Below, in pieces: positions 44,410-52,111 of a stretch of 64,000 nt of DNA. Positions within the stretch are counted from its first letter, which is position 1. Every line of letters starts with the position of its first letter. Origin of the DNA: Actinomycetales bacterium SN12 (GTDB lineage Bacteria; Actinomycetota; Actinomycetes; Actinomycetales; Microbacteriaceae); assembly GCA_002837415.1 (NCBI GenBank), contig PJCV01000004.1, forward strand, positions 186,001 through 250,000, given 5' to 3'. The translations under genes and the position numbers were made by a program. The notes beneath the pieces are model-generated. The model had not been told where the DNA came from, made no database searches, and saw only the letters and a program-made list of their open reading frames with translations.

Positions 44410-44895
44410 TCAGCGGAACAGGGCGATGCCGGCCTGGCCGATGAGGGCGAAGATGATAGCCCAGATGATGATCGAGATGACCTGCCAGAGGATCACGGCG
44501 TTGCGGTTCGCGCCGAACGACACCATCATCCCCGAGGTGATCTGGCTCGGCAGCACGGTCTGACCGAGCAGGCTCACGCCGGGAACGCCGAAACGGTCGA
44601 ACATGCGCTTCACCTTCTGGCGACGCGGCGAGGGGGCAGCCGCTTCAGCATCCGCTCCGCGACGGGCCAGCACCTTCCGACGTGCCGCGTCGGCGAGGAA
44701 CACGAAGACCAGCATCGAGATGACGTTGCCGACGACGGCGGCGAGCACGGCGATCGGCAGCGGAACTCCGGCGATCGCGCCGATGAGCGTGCCGAAGTAC
44801 GACTCGATGAAGGGGATCGCCGCGGCGAGCATCACCCCGGCCCACTGCAGCCAGAGGGGAAGGGATTGGGTGAAGTCGACGAGTGCGTCCTGCAT
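44410..44895 (-). CDS. Small integral membrane protein (small multidrug export-like)
   Basis: This 161-residue protein has four to five hydrophobic helices, interrupted by a basic cytoplasmic loop (ADAARRKVLARRGADAE...RRQKVKRMFDRFG). FIESYFGTLIGAIAGVPLP near the N-terminus and LGQTVLPSQITSGMMVSFG later resemble the Sm_multidrug_ex/DedA-like group annotated 'small multidrug efflux protein'. Transport itself is not shown. An ATG at 44895 has a GGAGG site. It is divergent from an XRE regulator across a 110-bp region full of inverted repeats, so that regulator probably controls it. Confidence 0.7.
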   Translation of the reverse strand: MQDALVDFTQSLPLWLQWAGVMLAAAIPFIESYFGTLIGAIAGVPLPIAVLAAVVGNVISMLVFVFLADAARRKVLARRGADAEAAAPSPRRQKVKRMFDRFGVPGVSLLGQTVLPSQITSGMMVSFGANRNAVILWQVISIIIWAIIFALIGQAGIALFR

Positions 44896-44911
44896 GCTGG
44901 CCTCCGAGATG

Positions 44912-44975
44912 TGTAAAGCGTGTTTGACATGACAAGCATGCTTGACACTCTCTGTGCTGTCAAGTTCGCTTTACA
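44912..44975. promoter_or_regulatory. Divergent operator region with nested palindromes
   Basis: TGTAAAGCGTGTTTGACA (44912-44929) is matched by its inverted form TGTCAAGTTCGCTTTACA (44958-44975) with three mismatches. A separate palindrome CAAGCATGCTTG (44933-44944), extending as TGACAAGCATGCTTGACA, lies between. On the plus strand TTTACA (44970-44975), 17 bp and TACGTT (44993-44998) form a promoter leading to the leaderless XRE start. Confidence 0.75.
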
Positions 44976-45005
44976 TGTCAGTACGCCTGGCCTACGTTTG
45001 AAGGC

Positions 45006-45200
45006 GTGCAGAGCAGGGTCAAAGAGCTGAGAACCGAGCGCGGTCTGTCGCAGCAGGCGCTCGCGACTGCGGTCGGCGTCTCCCGGCAGACGATCAATGC
45101 GATCGAGACCGGCCGCTACGATCCCTCGCTCGCGCTGGCCGTGCACCTGGCACGGCACTTCGGCTCGACCGTTGAGGAGGTCTTCGATGTCGACGCATGA
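45006..45200 (+). CDS. Small XRE-family regulator
   Basis: This 64-residue protein is a single helix-turn-helix: SRVKELRTERGLSQQALATA with recognition helix VSRQTINAIETGRY. It is of the YgzD/Cro-like type common in Gram-positive bacteria. A GTG at 45006 lies 7 nt after TACGTT and has AAGG too close to serve as a ribosome site, so the mRNA is leaderless. The following membrane-protein gene overlaps its end by 14 bp, an arrangement often seen with DUF2178-like partners. The dyad upstream overlaps its own -35 box, predicting autoregulation and joint control of the divergent membrane protein. Confidence 0.9.
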   Translation: MQSRVKELRTERGLSQQALATAVGVSRQTINAIETGRYDPSLALAVHLARHFGSTVEEVFDVDA

Positions 45201-45621
45201 CCGTGACGCCGTCGGATCCGCGCGCCCTTCGTGGCCCATGTCGCGTATGAACACCGCGCTCGTGGCAGTGTGCGCCGTGGGTGCGCTGCTCTGCTTCGTG
45301 CTCGGCCAGACCATCGCCGCCGTGGCCCTGCTCGTGGGGGCGGTCGGGGGAGCGGTGGGTGCCGTCTTCGCCCGCCGCGGCAGCTCGGGCGTACTCGAGC
45401 GCGTGAACGCGCTCGAGTACGCCGATGAGCGCGACCGCACGGCGGGAACGAAGGGTCTCGCCGCCGTCGGCGTCATCGCGCTGGTGCTGAGCGCAGTGCA
45501 GCTCGTCGTGCATGCCGTCGTCGACACCGACCCGCTGTCGCGCTGGATGGCGATCGCGCTGTACTTCGCTCTCGTCATCAGCTGGTTCGCCGCGAACTGG
45601 TACTTCGTGCGCCGCGGCTGA
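45187..45621 (+). CDS. Membrane protein coupled to the XRE regulator
   Basis: This 144-residue protein has four predicted helices arranged as two hairpins (residues ~20-65 and ~92-140), with a hydrophilic stretch (RGSSGVLERVNALEYADERDRTAGTK) between. The layout resembles DUF2178/DUF3796-type membrane proteins encoded next to small XRE regulators, but I cannot assign it to a family with certainty. It overlaps the XRE gene by 14 bp in another frame, so translation is coupled. It may sense a signal and pass it to the regulator; that is inference. Confidence 0.75.
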   Translation: MSTHDRDAVGSARPSWPMSRMNTALVAVCAVGALLCFVLGQTIAAVALLVGAVGGAVGAVFARRGSSGVLERVNALEYADERDRTAGTKGLAAVGVIALVLSAVQLVVHAVVDTDPLSRWMAIALYFALVISWFAANWYFVRRG

Positions 45622-45675
45622 GGTCGTTCCGGATGCCGGGTGGGCGCGCCCCCGAATGCATGGTGTGATGGGACG

Positions 45676-46206
45676 ATGCCCGTCTCGCTCGCATCGCCCT
45701 CACTCTCGCTGTTCGACTCCTGGTCGCAGGCCGTGACCGAGTTCGGGGACGTGCATATCGACGGTGCGGGTCTCGACCGCGGGCAGGCGGCCCATCGCGC
45801 CGCATGCGAGGCGTTCATAGCGAAGGCGGGGCGGTACGCCGACCCGAAGGCGACGCCGCCTGACGGGCACGTCGCGTGCGACTACTTCTGGATCACCGAC
45901 GACGGAGAGGTCGTCGGCTTCATCGCCTTCCGCCGCGAGCTGAACGACTGGCTGCGCAGCTACGGCGGGCACATCGGCTACTCGGTGCGTCCGTCTCGGC
46001 GTCGGCAGGGCATCGCCCGCAGAGCTCTCGACCTCGTGCTCGATCGCGCCCGTGCGCACGGATACGACCGCGTCATGCTCACCTGCGACGACACGAACAT
46101 CGGCTCGTACCGCACGATCGAAGGCGCCGGTGGTGAGCTCGAGGGCGTCATCGACGGCCCCGATTCCCCCGGCGAGCGGATGCGCCAGTACTGGATCACG
46201 CTCTGA
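45676..46206 (+). CDS. GNAT family N-acetyltransferase
   Basis: This 176-residue acetyltransferase has acetyl-CoA site residues in GYSVRPSRRRQGIARRAL (about 108-125, the R/Q-x-x-G-x-A loop) and a C-terminal VMLTCDDTNIGSYRTIEGAGG. A DYFWITDDGEVVGFIAFRREL strand precedes it. The substrate is unknown; this branch is often annotated from a general GNAT profile. The ATG at 45676 with GATGGGA upstream was preferred to the in-frame ATG at 45640. It stands alone. Confidence 0.85.
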   Translation: MPVSLASPSLSLFDSWSQAVTEFGDVHIDGAGLDRGQAAHRAACEAFIAKAGRYADPKATPPDGHVACDYFWITDDGEVVGFIAFRRELNDWLRSYGGHIGYSVRPSRRRQGIARRALDLVLDRARAHGYDRVMLTCDDTNIGSYRTIEGAGGELEGVIDGPDSPGERMRQYWITL

Positions 46207-46244
46207 CCGTCCCCGGGTTCCACCGCTCACCGCTTCCGCGAGCG

Positions 46245-46300
46245 GAGATCCGGAAGTCTGACTGAGATCCGCGAGTCTGACTGAGATGCGGAGGTCTGCG
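46245..46300 (+). repeat. Three tandem 18-19-bp units downstream of the GNAT gene
   Basis: Units 46245-46263, 46264-46282 and 46283-46300 share GAGATCCGnnAGTCTGACT. They abut the 29-bp repeat at 46306. Confidence 0.7.
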
Positions 46301-46305
46301 GCCCT

Positions 46306-46334
46306 GGCATCCGGATCCGGGGCTGGATGCCGGA
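46306..46334. repeat. 29-bp palindrome-bearing repeat, copy 2
   Basis: This copy differs from 44340-44368 in one base (GGGGCTGG for GGGGCGGG). It lies between the stops of the GNAT gene and purD, a convergent position as for copy 1. Confidence 0.75.
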
Positions 46335-46371
46335 TGTCGACGCGTCGAGGCGCGACGCCGCGCTGACGCGA

Positions 46372-47649
46372 CTACTCCGCGACGCGCGCCGCGATGTCGT
46401 GACGGTAGTGCGCGCCGTCGAGCGAGATGCGGCCGATCGCCTCGTAGGCCCTGGCGCGGGCATCCGCGAAGTCCGAACCGGTCGCGACGACGTTCAGCAC
46501 CCGCCCGCCGGTCGCGATGAGCGACCCGCCGGGGGCGTCGGAGGCGCCGGTCGCGGCGTGCACGATCGAGACGCCGTCGACTGCTGCCGCATCGGCCAGC
46601 CCCTCGATCATGCGGCCCGTCTGCGGTGACTCGGGGTAGCCCTCGCTGGCCAGCACGACGGTGATCGCGACGTCGGACGAGAACTCGGGCTGCGGCTCGT
46701 CTTCGAGGGTTCCGGATGCCGCTGAAAGAAGCAGGCGTGACAGTGGGGTGCGCAGACGGGGCAGCACGACCTGCGTCTCGGGGTCGCCGAAGCGCGCATT
46801 GAACTCGATCACGCGCACACCCGCGGGCGTGAGGATGAGCCCCGCGTACAGCAGGCCGATGAACGGTGTGCCCTCGGCGTCGAGCTGGCGCACCACGGGC
46901 ATGGCGACGGTCTCGGTCACCTCGGCGACGAACGCCTCGACGCTGCCGAAGTCATCGGCCAGCCAGGGCAGCGGCGAGTACGCGCCCATGCCGCCGGTGT
47001 TGGGTCCGCCGTCGCCGTCGAGCGCGCGCTTGAAGTCCTGCGCGGGGCTGAGCGCGCGCACGGTGTCGCCGTCACTCAGGAAGAAGAGCGACACCTCGGG
47101 GCCGGTGAGGAACTCCTCGACCAGTACCGGTCCTGCGGGCAGGTAGTGCTCAGCGTGGGCGAGCGCCTCTGCGCGGTCGGCGGTCACAATGACGCCCTTG
47201 CCCGCCGCCAGACCGTCAGCCTTGACCACGTGCGGGGCGCCCAGCTCGTCGAAGGCGGCCTCGACCTCAGCGGTCGTCGATGCGCGCACGGCGCGCCCGG
47301 TGGGCACGCCCGCGGCATCCATGATCCGCTTGGCGAACGCCTTCGAACCCTCTAGCTGCGCCGCAGCGCGACCAGGGCCGAACACCGGGATGCCGCGCTC
47401 GCGCAGCACGTCCGCGACCCCGGCGACGAGAGGTGCCTCGGGGCCCACGACGACGAGGTCGATGCCCCGCTCGTTCGCGAAGGTGGCGACCGCCGCCCCG
47501 TCGAGCTGATCGAGGTCGACGAGGGTGGCGTCCTGGGCGATTCCGGCGTTGCCGGGGGCGGCGAAGATCTCGTGATCGGCCTCTTCGGACCGCAGGGAGA
47601 GGATGATCGCGTGCTCGCGCGCGCCCGAGCCGAGAACGAGGATCTTCAT
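46372..47649 (-). CDS. purD: Phosphoribosylamine-glycine ligase
   Basis: This 425-residue ATP-grasp enzyme (GAR synthetase) makes glycinamide ribonucleotide in the second step of purine synthesis. The start MKILVLGSGAREHAI, ATP-grasp PHVVKADGLAAGKGVIV (about 138-154) and GGPNTGGMGAYSP, and the metal/ATP motif EFNARFGDPETQ are all standard. The ATG at 47649 lies 6 nt after TAGGCT (47656-47661, minus strand), leaderless. It ends near repeats and is not linked to the other pur genes. Confidence 0.96.
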   Translation of the reverse strand: MKILVLGSGAREHAIILSLRSEEADHEIFAAPGNAGIAQDATLVDLDQLDGAAVATFANERGIDLVVVGPEAPLVAGVADVLRERGIPVFGPGRAAAQLEGSKAFAKRIMDAAGVPTGRAVRASTTAEVEAAFDELGAPHVVKADGLAAGKGVIVTADRAEALAHAEHYLPAGPVLVEEFLTGPEVSLFFLSDGDTVRALSPAQDFKRALDGDGGPNTGGMGAYSPLPWLADDFGSVEAFVAEVTETVAMPVVRQLDAEGTPFIGLLYAGLILTPAGVRVIEFNARFGDPETQVVLPRLRTPLSRLLLSAASGTLEDEPQPEFSSDVAITVVLASEGYPESPQTGRMIEGLADAAAVDGVSIVHAATGASDAPGGSLIATGGRVLNVVATGSDFADARARAYEAIGRISLDGAHYRHDIAARVAE

Positions 47650-47681
47650 GCCGCCAGCCTACCGGCGGGAAGCGGAGCCGA

Positions 47682-48362
47682 TCAGACGATGACCGGCCGC
47701 TCGACCGCGCGATCCCAGGGCTGTGCCCATCCGGTCGCGTCGAACAGCGCATCGAGGATGCCGGCGGTGAAACCCCATACGATCGTGCCGTCGACGTCGA
47801 ACGCCGGGCCCTTGTACGTGTAGCCGTCGCGGCGCAGCACTGAGGTGAAGCGATTGGCCGGATCGACGAGCTGCGCGACCGGCACCCGGAAGACCTCGAC
47901 CGTCTCGGCGTGATCGACGGCAGCGACGCGTGACGGCTCTCGCCACCAGCCGAGCACCGGCGTGACGAGGAAGCTGCTCACCGCGAGCGGGATCTCGGGC
48001 AGCGCCGCGAGCACCTCGACGCCCTGCGGGTCGAGGCCGGTCTCCTCCTGCGCCTCGCGCAGGGCGGTGGCGACAGCATCGGCATCCTGCTCCTCATATC
48101 CGCCGCCCGGGAACGACACCTGCCCCGGATGCGAAGACAGTGTCGCGGCGCGACGCTGCAGCAGCACGTCGAGATCGGCCGACACCGTCTCGTCATCGGT
48201 TCCGGCCGGGATGCTGTCGAGCCGGCCGAACAGGATGAGCACGGATGCCGGCCACGCGTCGTCGCCTGACATCGGGAAGCGTGGCGTCCACTCACTCGCG
48301 CGCTCGGCGGCCGCGAGCAGCTCGGCGCGTGCGCCGCGCATCTCCTCAGCAGAACCAGTCAT
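47682..48362 (-). CDS. Nudix hydrolase (CoA pyrophosphatase-like)
   Basis: This 226-residue Nudix protein has its box at GGGYEEQDADAVATALREAQEETGL (about 91-115), fitting Gx5Ex7REUxEExGU. Before it, LSSHPGQVSFPGGG matches the extra motif of the CoA-pyrophosphatase (NudL/YeaB) branch, suggesting cleavage of CoA to phosphopantetheine and 3',5'-ADP. The ATG at 48362 lies 8 nt after TAGGCT on the minus strand. It shares a short promoter region with the following plus-strand gene. Confidence 0.88.
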   Translation of the reverse strand: MTGSAEEMRGARAELLAAAERASEWTPRFPMSGDDAWPASVLILFGRLDSIPAGTDDETVSADLDVLLQRRAATLSSHPGQVSFPGGGYEEQDADAVATALREAQEETGLDPQGVEVLAALPEIPLAVSSFLVTPVLGWWREPSRVAAVDHAETVEVFRVPVAQLVDPANRFTSVLRRDGYTYKGPAFDVDGTIVWGFTAGILDALFDATGWAQPWDRAVERPVIV

Positions 48363-48417
48363 CGCTGTCGAGCCTACGTGCGTCGTCTGCCGGCCGTCAC
48401 GCGCACCTCACGTCGAC

Positions 48418-48487
48418 AGCACGGGACCTCGACGAGTGAGCGCCTCGTTCACGCGAAGGAGCAGTGCGCTCGGCGAGGTCCCGTGCT
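48418..48487. repeat. Long inverted repeat in a divergent promoter region
   Basis: AGCACGGGACCTCG (48418-48431) and CGAGGTCCCGTGCT (48474-48487) pair perfectly; GAGTGAGCGC and GCGCTCGG-like inner parts extend it. It lies between divergent genes, so it is unlikely to be a terminator and looks like a repeat unit or a regulatory site. Confidence 0.65.
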
Positions 48488-48516
48488 CTCGGCGGAAGAA
48501 GAAGTAGCCTGGGGGC

Positions 48517-48873
48517 ATGCCCGCCCGGAGGATCGACACGGCCGCTGGACGCGACGCGCTCTCCGCAGTCGCTGCGGGAGGGGCTGCCCGAACGGTCACG
48601 GCCCTGGCGGTGCGCTATCTGCTGCAGCTGCTCGACGAGAAGGCGCCGGGCAACAGCGTCGAGGTGCGCGTGCCGCCGTTCGGTGCGGTGCAGGTCGTGC
48701 AGGGACCGCGGCACACCCGAGGAACCCCGCCGAACGTGGTCGAGATGGATGCCGCGACGTGGATCGCGCTGGCGACCGGGGCAGAGCACTGGACGGATGC
48801 CGTGGCCGCTGGCCGCGTGACGGCATCCGGGACCCGCGCAGATCTGTCTGACCTGCTGCCGCTGCGCCCCTGA
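48517..48873 (+). CDS. Sterol-carrier-like family protein (actinobacterial)
   Basis: This 118-residue small soluble protein has the SCP-2-like pattern ([48 protein letters not shown]), which in this family forms a lipid- or ligand-binding fold. No catalytic residues are known and the ligand is undefined. The ATG at 48517 lies 6 nt after TAGCCT (48505-48510), leaderless. Homologues sit near purF/purM in related actinobacteria from my memory, and here it is about 2 kb from purM. Confidence 0.75.
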   Translation: MPARRIDTAAGRDALSAVAAGGAARTVTALAVRYLLQLLDEKAPGNSVEVRVPPFGAVQVVQGPRHTRGTPPNVVEMDAATWIALATGAEHWTDAVAAGRVTASGTRADLSDLLPLRP

Positions 48874-48896
48874 CGACCGGCGGATAGGGTCTGAGC

Positions 48897-49349
48897 ATGA
48901 AGCAGATCCTCGCGGCTTCGCTCGCCGCGCTCGCCGCGCTTGCGCTCACCGGCTGCACGGCCGCCGAGCCGCCGGATTCTGAGGCCGTCCAGCAGTGGCT
49001 CGACGAGCAGGATCGGGTGAGCGCCGGTTCCGGGGCGTTCATGTCCGGCCTCGCCTCGACGAGCGACACCGCCGACGCCGCCGCGAAGGAGGGCAGGCAG
49101 GAGGGCGTGCGCATCGAGATGGACGAGTCCGAGAGGATCTCCACGATCGAATTCACCTGCTTCGGCGCCGAGACGATGGATGCCCGGGTGTCGGTTGAGA
49201 GCTCGTCCTCCGCCGAGGCGAGCGTCCACGAGGTGCGCTGCGATGCCGGCCCGGAGATGATCGACACCAAGGATGCTCCGGTGAGCGCCGTCACGATCAA
49301 CGGGGTCAATGCCGCCGGCTTCGGAGCGTGGGCGGCGACCTTCCGCTGA
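48897..49349 (+). CDS. Small lipoprotein of unknown function
   Basis: This 150-residue protein has a signal peptide (KQILAASLAALAALALTGC) and lipobox LTGC (Cys20). The mature part is acidic and holds two cysteines (ISTIEFTCFG and HEVRCDAG) that could form a disulphide, as in several actinobacterial lipoproteins. I recognise no family. The ATG lies 6 nt after TAGGGT (48885-48890), leaderless. Confidence 0.75.
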   Translation: MKQILAASLAALAALALTGCTAAEPPDSEAVQQWLDEQDRVSAGSGAFMSGLASTSDTADAAAKEGRQEGVRIEMDESERISTIEFTCFGAETMDARVSVESSSSAEASVHEVRCDAGPEMIDTKDAPVSAVTINGVNAAGFGAWAATFR

Positions 49350-49388
49350 TCCCGCCACCGCACAGCCTGCGCGTGGGACAATAGGAGC

Positions 49389-49712
49389 ATGTCCGGAACA
49401 GCCAGCCACTCCACGGTCGAAGCGACGATCCGCCCCGTGCCGCGCTACGGCGTGTTCATGGTGACGGGCGCCGTGCTGGGGATCATCGTCGCCGGCATCC
49501 TGACGCTGCTCGGGTCGTACGAGCCGTCCGACGTGCTCGGCGTGGTCTATCCGCCCGGACAGGTGTTCGGCTTCGCGCTGCTGTGGACCGTGCCGATCGG
49601 CGTGGCGCTCGGCGGCATCATCGCGGTCGGCCTCGACCGTGCTGGTCGCAAGCACGCGCGCGTCGTGACCGTCGCGCACGAGCGAGTCGTCGAGGACGAC
49701 GAACAGGCCTGA
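49389..49712 (+). CDS. Two-helix membrane protein, conserved hypothetical
   Basis: This 107-residue protein has two predicted membrane helices (YGVFMVTGAVLGIIVAGILTL and GFALLWTVPIGVALGGIIAV) and a basic, then acidic C-terminal tail. An ATG at 49389 follows ATAGGAG, a fair ribosome site. I cannot name a family. It lies in a run of small envelope-related genes before purM. Confidence 0.7.
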   Translation: MSGTASHSTVEATIRPVPRYGVFMVTGAVLGIIVAGILTLLGSYEPSDVLGVVYPPGQVFGFALLWTVPIGVALGGIIAVGLDRAGRKHARVVTVAHERVVEDDEQA

Positions 49713-49737
49713 GCCGAGCAGAGGACGACGAGCAGGC

Positions 49738-50337
49738 CTAGGCGAGCTCGGCGATCACCGGTCGCATCGCCGCGTCGAACGCCACGACGTCACGACGCAG
49801 CCCGTCGGTGACGGCGACGCTCAGCGAGCCGATCCACCAGATGCCGCGCTGCGTGAACGGCAGCACCTGCACGTTCAGCTCGAACGAATGCGCACGGCGG
49901 CCGATATCGCGCTCGAACTCGGCGATCGCACTGGCGTAGGCGCGGTAGGCGCCGCCGGAGGAGCTGACCGAATCGACGTACCTGTTGTGCGCACGCTGCG
50001 CGTAGTGCAGCACGGTCTGCGCATGCGGGATGATCGCGGCGCGCAGCTCCTCCGCGCCGGTCGTGGGCAGGGCGATGAGGGTGTCGAAGCCCTCGACGAG
50101 GTCGAGCGGCACCTCGGAGCGGTGCGCGCGGGGCTCGACGGTCATGTCCCAGTACTCGCGCCACTGCTTCTCGAGAGCATCGTCGACTTCGGCGGCGTCG
50201 GGAGGACGCACCTCGAGTCCGCGCAGCGCCGGCAGATCCTCCGGCGCCCGGATGCCGAGCAGCTGTCGCAGCGCGAGCGCGACGAGCACCGAAGTGCCGG
50301 CGTCTTCGCGGATCAGCCACTGCGGCTTGTCGACCAT
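49738..50337 (-). CDS. Conserved hypothetical protein, possibly actinobacterial
   Basis: This 199-residue soluble protein has no motif I can name. It is rich in charged residues, with EKQWREYWDMT and a helix-rich centre (ELRAAIIPHAQTVLHYAQRAHNRYV) and strands near FELNVQVLPFTQRGIWWIGSLSVAVT at the end. The ATG at 50337 lies 6 nt after TACGAT (50344-50349, minus strand), so it is probably leaderless. I could not assign a function. Confidence 0.7.
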   Translation of the reverse strand: MVDKPQWLIREDAGTSVLVALALRQLLGIRAPEDLPALRGLEVRPPDAAEVDDALEKQWREYWDMTVEPRAHRSEVPLDLVEGFDTLIALPTTGAEELRAAIIPHAQTVLHYAQRAHNRYVDSVSSSGGAYRAYASAIAEFERDIGRRAHSFELNVQVLPFTQRGIWWIGSLSVAVTDGLRRDVVAFDAAMRPVIAELA

Positions 50338-50447
50338 GGCCCCATCGTAGGGTCCTTCGAGATCCTGTGCGCAGCCCTTGCGGCCGGCGCCGCTGCTGCC
50401 CTCGCCGTCGCAGCCGGCGCCGAAGGCGGCTGGCCGGAGGCGGTGCG

Positions 50448-50759
50448 TCAGCGGCGTCGGGAGAGGATGCGGCGATGCAGACGCTCACGGCTGCGCGAAG
50501 GCGGACGGGTGGCATCCACCAGCGCCTGCCTGGCGGCGGCGAGGCTGGGGTAGCTGCCGATCCGGCGGCTGTGCCTGTCGTGCACCACGTGGGCGGTGTC
50601 GTCGACGGTCACGAAGCCGGCGAACTCGCCGCGGCTCGTCGCAACGAAGACGTCGGCATCGGCCTGACGCCAGGCCAGCTCTGCGGGTGAGGCGTCGGGT
50701 GCGGGGTCGTGGTCGGGGATGGGCGCGCTGGAGCGCGCGGAAGTATCGGTACTGCTCAT
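50448..50759 (-). CDS. Small conserved hypothetical protein
   Basis: This 103-residue protein has a disordered acidic N-terminus and a small domain (DADVFVATSRGEFAGFVTVD, then HVVHDRHSRRIGSYPSLAAARQALV) followed by a very basic tail (RSRERLHRRILSRRR). The ATG at 50759 has only a weak AGAGA site. The region 50760-50990 upstream contains a perfect 8-bp-arm hairpin (50819-50838) and the purM promoter but no other gene. Confidence 0.65.
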   Translation of the reverse strand: MSSTDTSARSSAPIPDHDPAPDASPAELAWRQADADVFVATSRGEFAGFVTVDDTAHVVHDRHSRRIGSYPSLAAARQALVDATRPPSRSRERLHRRILSRRR

Positions 50760-50818
50760 GATCTCTGGTCTGTCTGGCGGGCGGCATGCTGCCGCCTGTG
50801 AGTCGGCCGGGGCGCCAG

Positions 50819-50838
50819 GATCCGCATCGGTGCGGATC
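50819..50838. promoter_or_regulatory. Perfect 8-bp-arm hairpin between a hypothetical gene and purM
   Basis: GATCCGCATCGGTGCGGATC has arms GATCCGCA/TGCGGATC around TCGG. Being in a divergent promoter region, it is a candidate operator or 5' RNA element of the minus-strand gene. No function is shown. Confidence 0.4.
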
Positions 50839-50990
50839 GGCCACTCGTGCCCGGTCTGGAGGTGTGCGCTGCGCCGGTGAGATACGGCGGAACTTCGCGC
50901 AACTACTCATAGTAGCAGACAGTCGCGCCCGATGCCGTGAGGACCGGTCACGAGGGGACGGGTGCCCCTGCGGGCCGGTACGCTGTACAG

Positions 50991-52106
50991 GTGGCAGACT
51001 CCCCCACCAATCCCTATGCTCAGGCCGGTGTCGACACCGCCGCCGGTGATCTCGCCGTCGAACTCATGAAGGCCTCCGTGCGTGCGACGCACGGGCCAGA
51101 GGTGCTCGGGGGTGTCGGCGGCTTCGCGGGCATGTTCGACGCCAGCGCGCTGCTCGGCTACCGGCGTCCGCTGCTGGCCAGCAGCACCGATGGCGTGGGC
51201 ACGAAGGTCGCCATCGCGCAGGCCATCGACAAGCACGACACGATCGGGCAGGACCTCGTCGGCATGGTCGTCGACGACATCGTCGTGGTCGGCGCCAAGC
51301 CGCTGTTCATGACCGACTACATCGCCTGCGGCAAGGTCGTCCCCGAGCGCATCGCGGCCATCGTGCGCGGCATCGCCGAGGCATGCTCGGCGACCGGCAC
51401 CGCCCTGGTCGGCGGTGAGACCGCTGAGCACCCGGGGCTCCTCGGCCCGCGCGACTACGACGTCGCAGGCGCGGCGACCGGAGTCGTCGAGGCGGATGCC
51501 CTGCTCGGCGCGCACCTGGTGCAGGACGGCGATGCCGTGATCGCGCTCGGATCGAGCGGACTGCACTCGAACGGCTACTCGCTCGTGCGGCACATCGTGG
51601 CGAACGCGGGCATCGGATACGGAGACAACGCCGCTGACCTCGGCAGCACGTGGGGCGAGGCTCTGCTCGAGCCGACGCGCCTGTACACGACGCCGCTGCT
51701 GAAGCTGATCGAGACCCTCCCCGGCGCGGTGCACTCGCTGAGCCATGTGACCGGCGGCGGCATCGCCGCCAACCTCGCGCGCGTTCTGCCTCAGCGCAGC
51801 TGGGCAGAGGTCGACCGCTCGACGTGGACTCCGAGCCCGGTGTTCCGGGTGCTGGCCGACATCGCCGGCACGCCGATCGTCGACACCGAGGGCACCTGGA
51901 ACCTCGGCATCGGATTCCTCGCGGTGGTCGCCGCGGAGCAGAAGGATGCCGCGGTCGCCGCCATCGGCGCGCAGGGCATCGCCGCCTGGCAGGTCGCGAC
52001 CGTGCACACGGGCTCGCGCCCCGAGGGCCATTTCGAAGAGGGCGCCAAGGGCGTCGACGGCGGAGCGGTGCGCCTGGTGGGCGCATACGCGGACGGAGCG
52101 AAGTAA
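50991..52106 (+). CDS. purM: Phosphoribosylformylglycinamidine cyclo-ligase
   Basis: This 371-residue AIR synthetase closes the imidazole ring (FGAM to AIR) using ATP. ASTDGVGTKVAIA (near 65), VVDDIVVVGAKPLFMTDYIACGK and LVGGETAEHPG are the nucleotide- and substrate-binding motifs of the PurM fold. A GTG at 50991 lies 6 nt after TACGCT (50979-50984) with no ribosome site, so the purM mRNA is leaderless. purF starts 5 bp after its stop, an operon of two. Confidence 0.95.
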   Translation: MADSPTNPYAQAGVDTAAGDLAVELMKASVRATHGPEVLGGVGGFAGMFDASALLGYRRPLLASSTDGVGTKVAIAQAIDKHDTIGQDLVGMVVDDIVVVGAKPLFMTDYIACGKVVPERIAAIVRGIAEACSATGTALVGGETAEHPGLLGPRDYDVAGAATGVVEADALLGAHLVQDGDAVIALGSSGLHSNGYSLVRHIVANAGIGYGDNAADLGSTWGEALLEPTRLYTTPLLKLIETLPGAVHSLSHVTGGGIAANLARVLPQRSWAEVDRSTWTPSPVFRVLADIAGTPIVDTEGTWNLGIGFLAVVAAEQKDAAVAAIGAQGIAAWQVATVHTGSRPEGHFEEGAKGVDGGAVRLVGAYADGAK

Positions 52107-52111
52107 CACCC

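Noticed and set aside
48596..49679. Minus-strand open frames opposite the sterol-carrier, lipoprotein and two-helix genes
   Set aside because: They have no motif or promoter, while the plus-strand genes have leaderless promoters or a ribosome site and proper signal or membrane segments.
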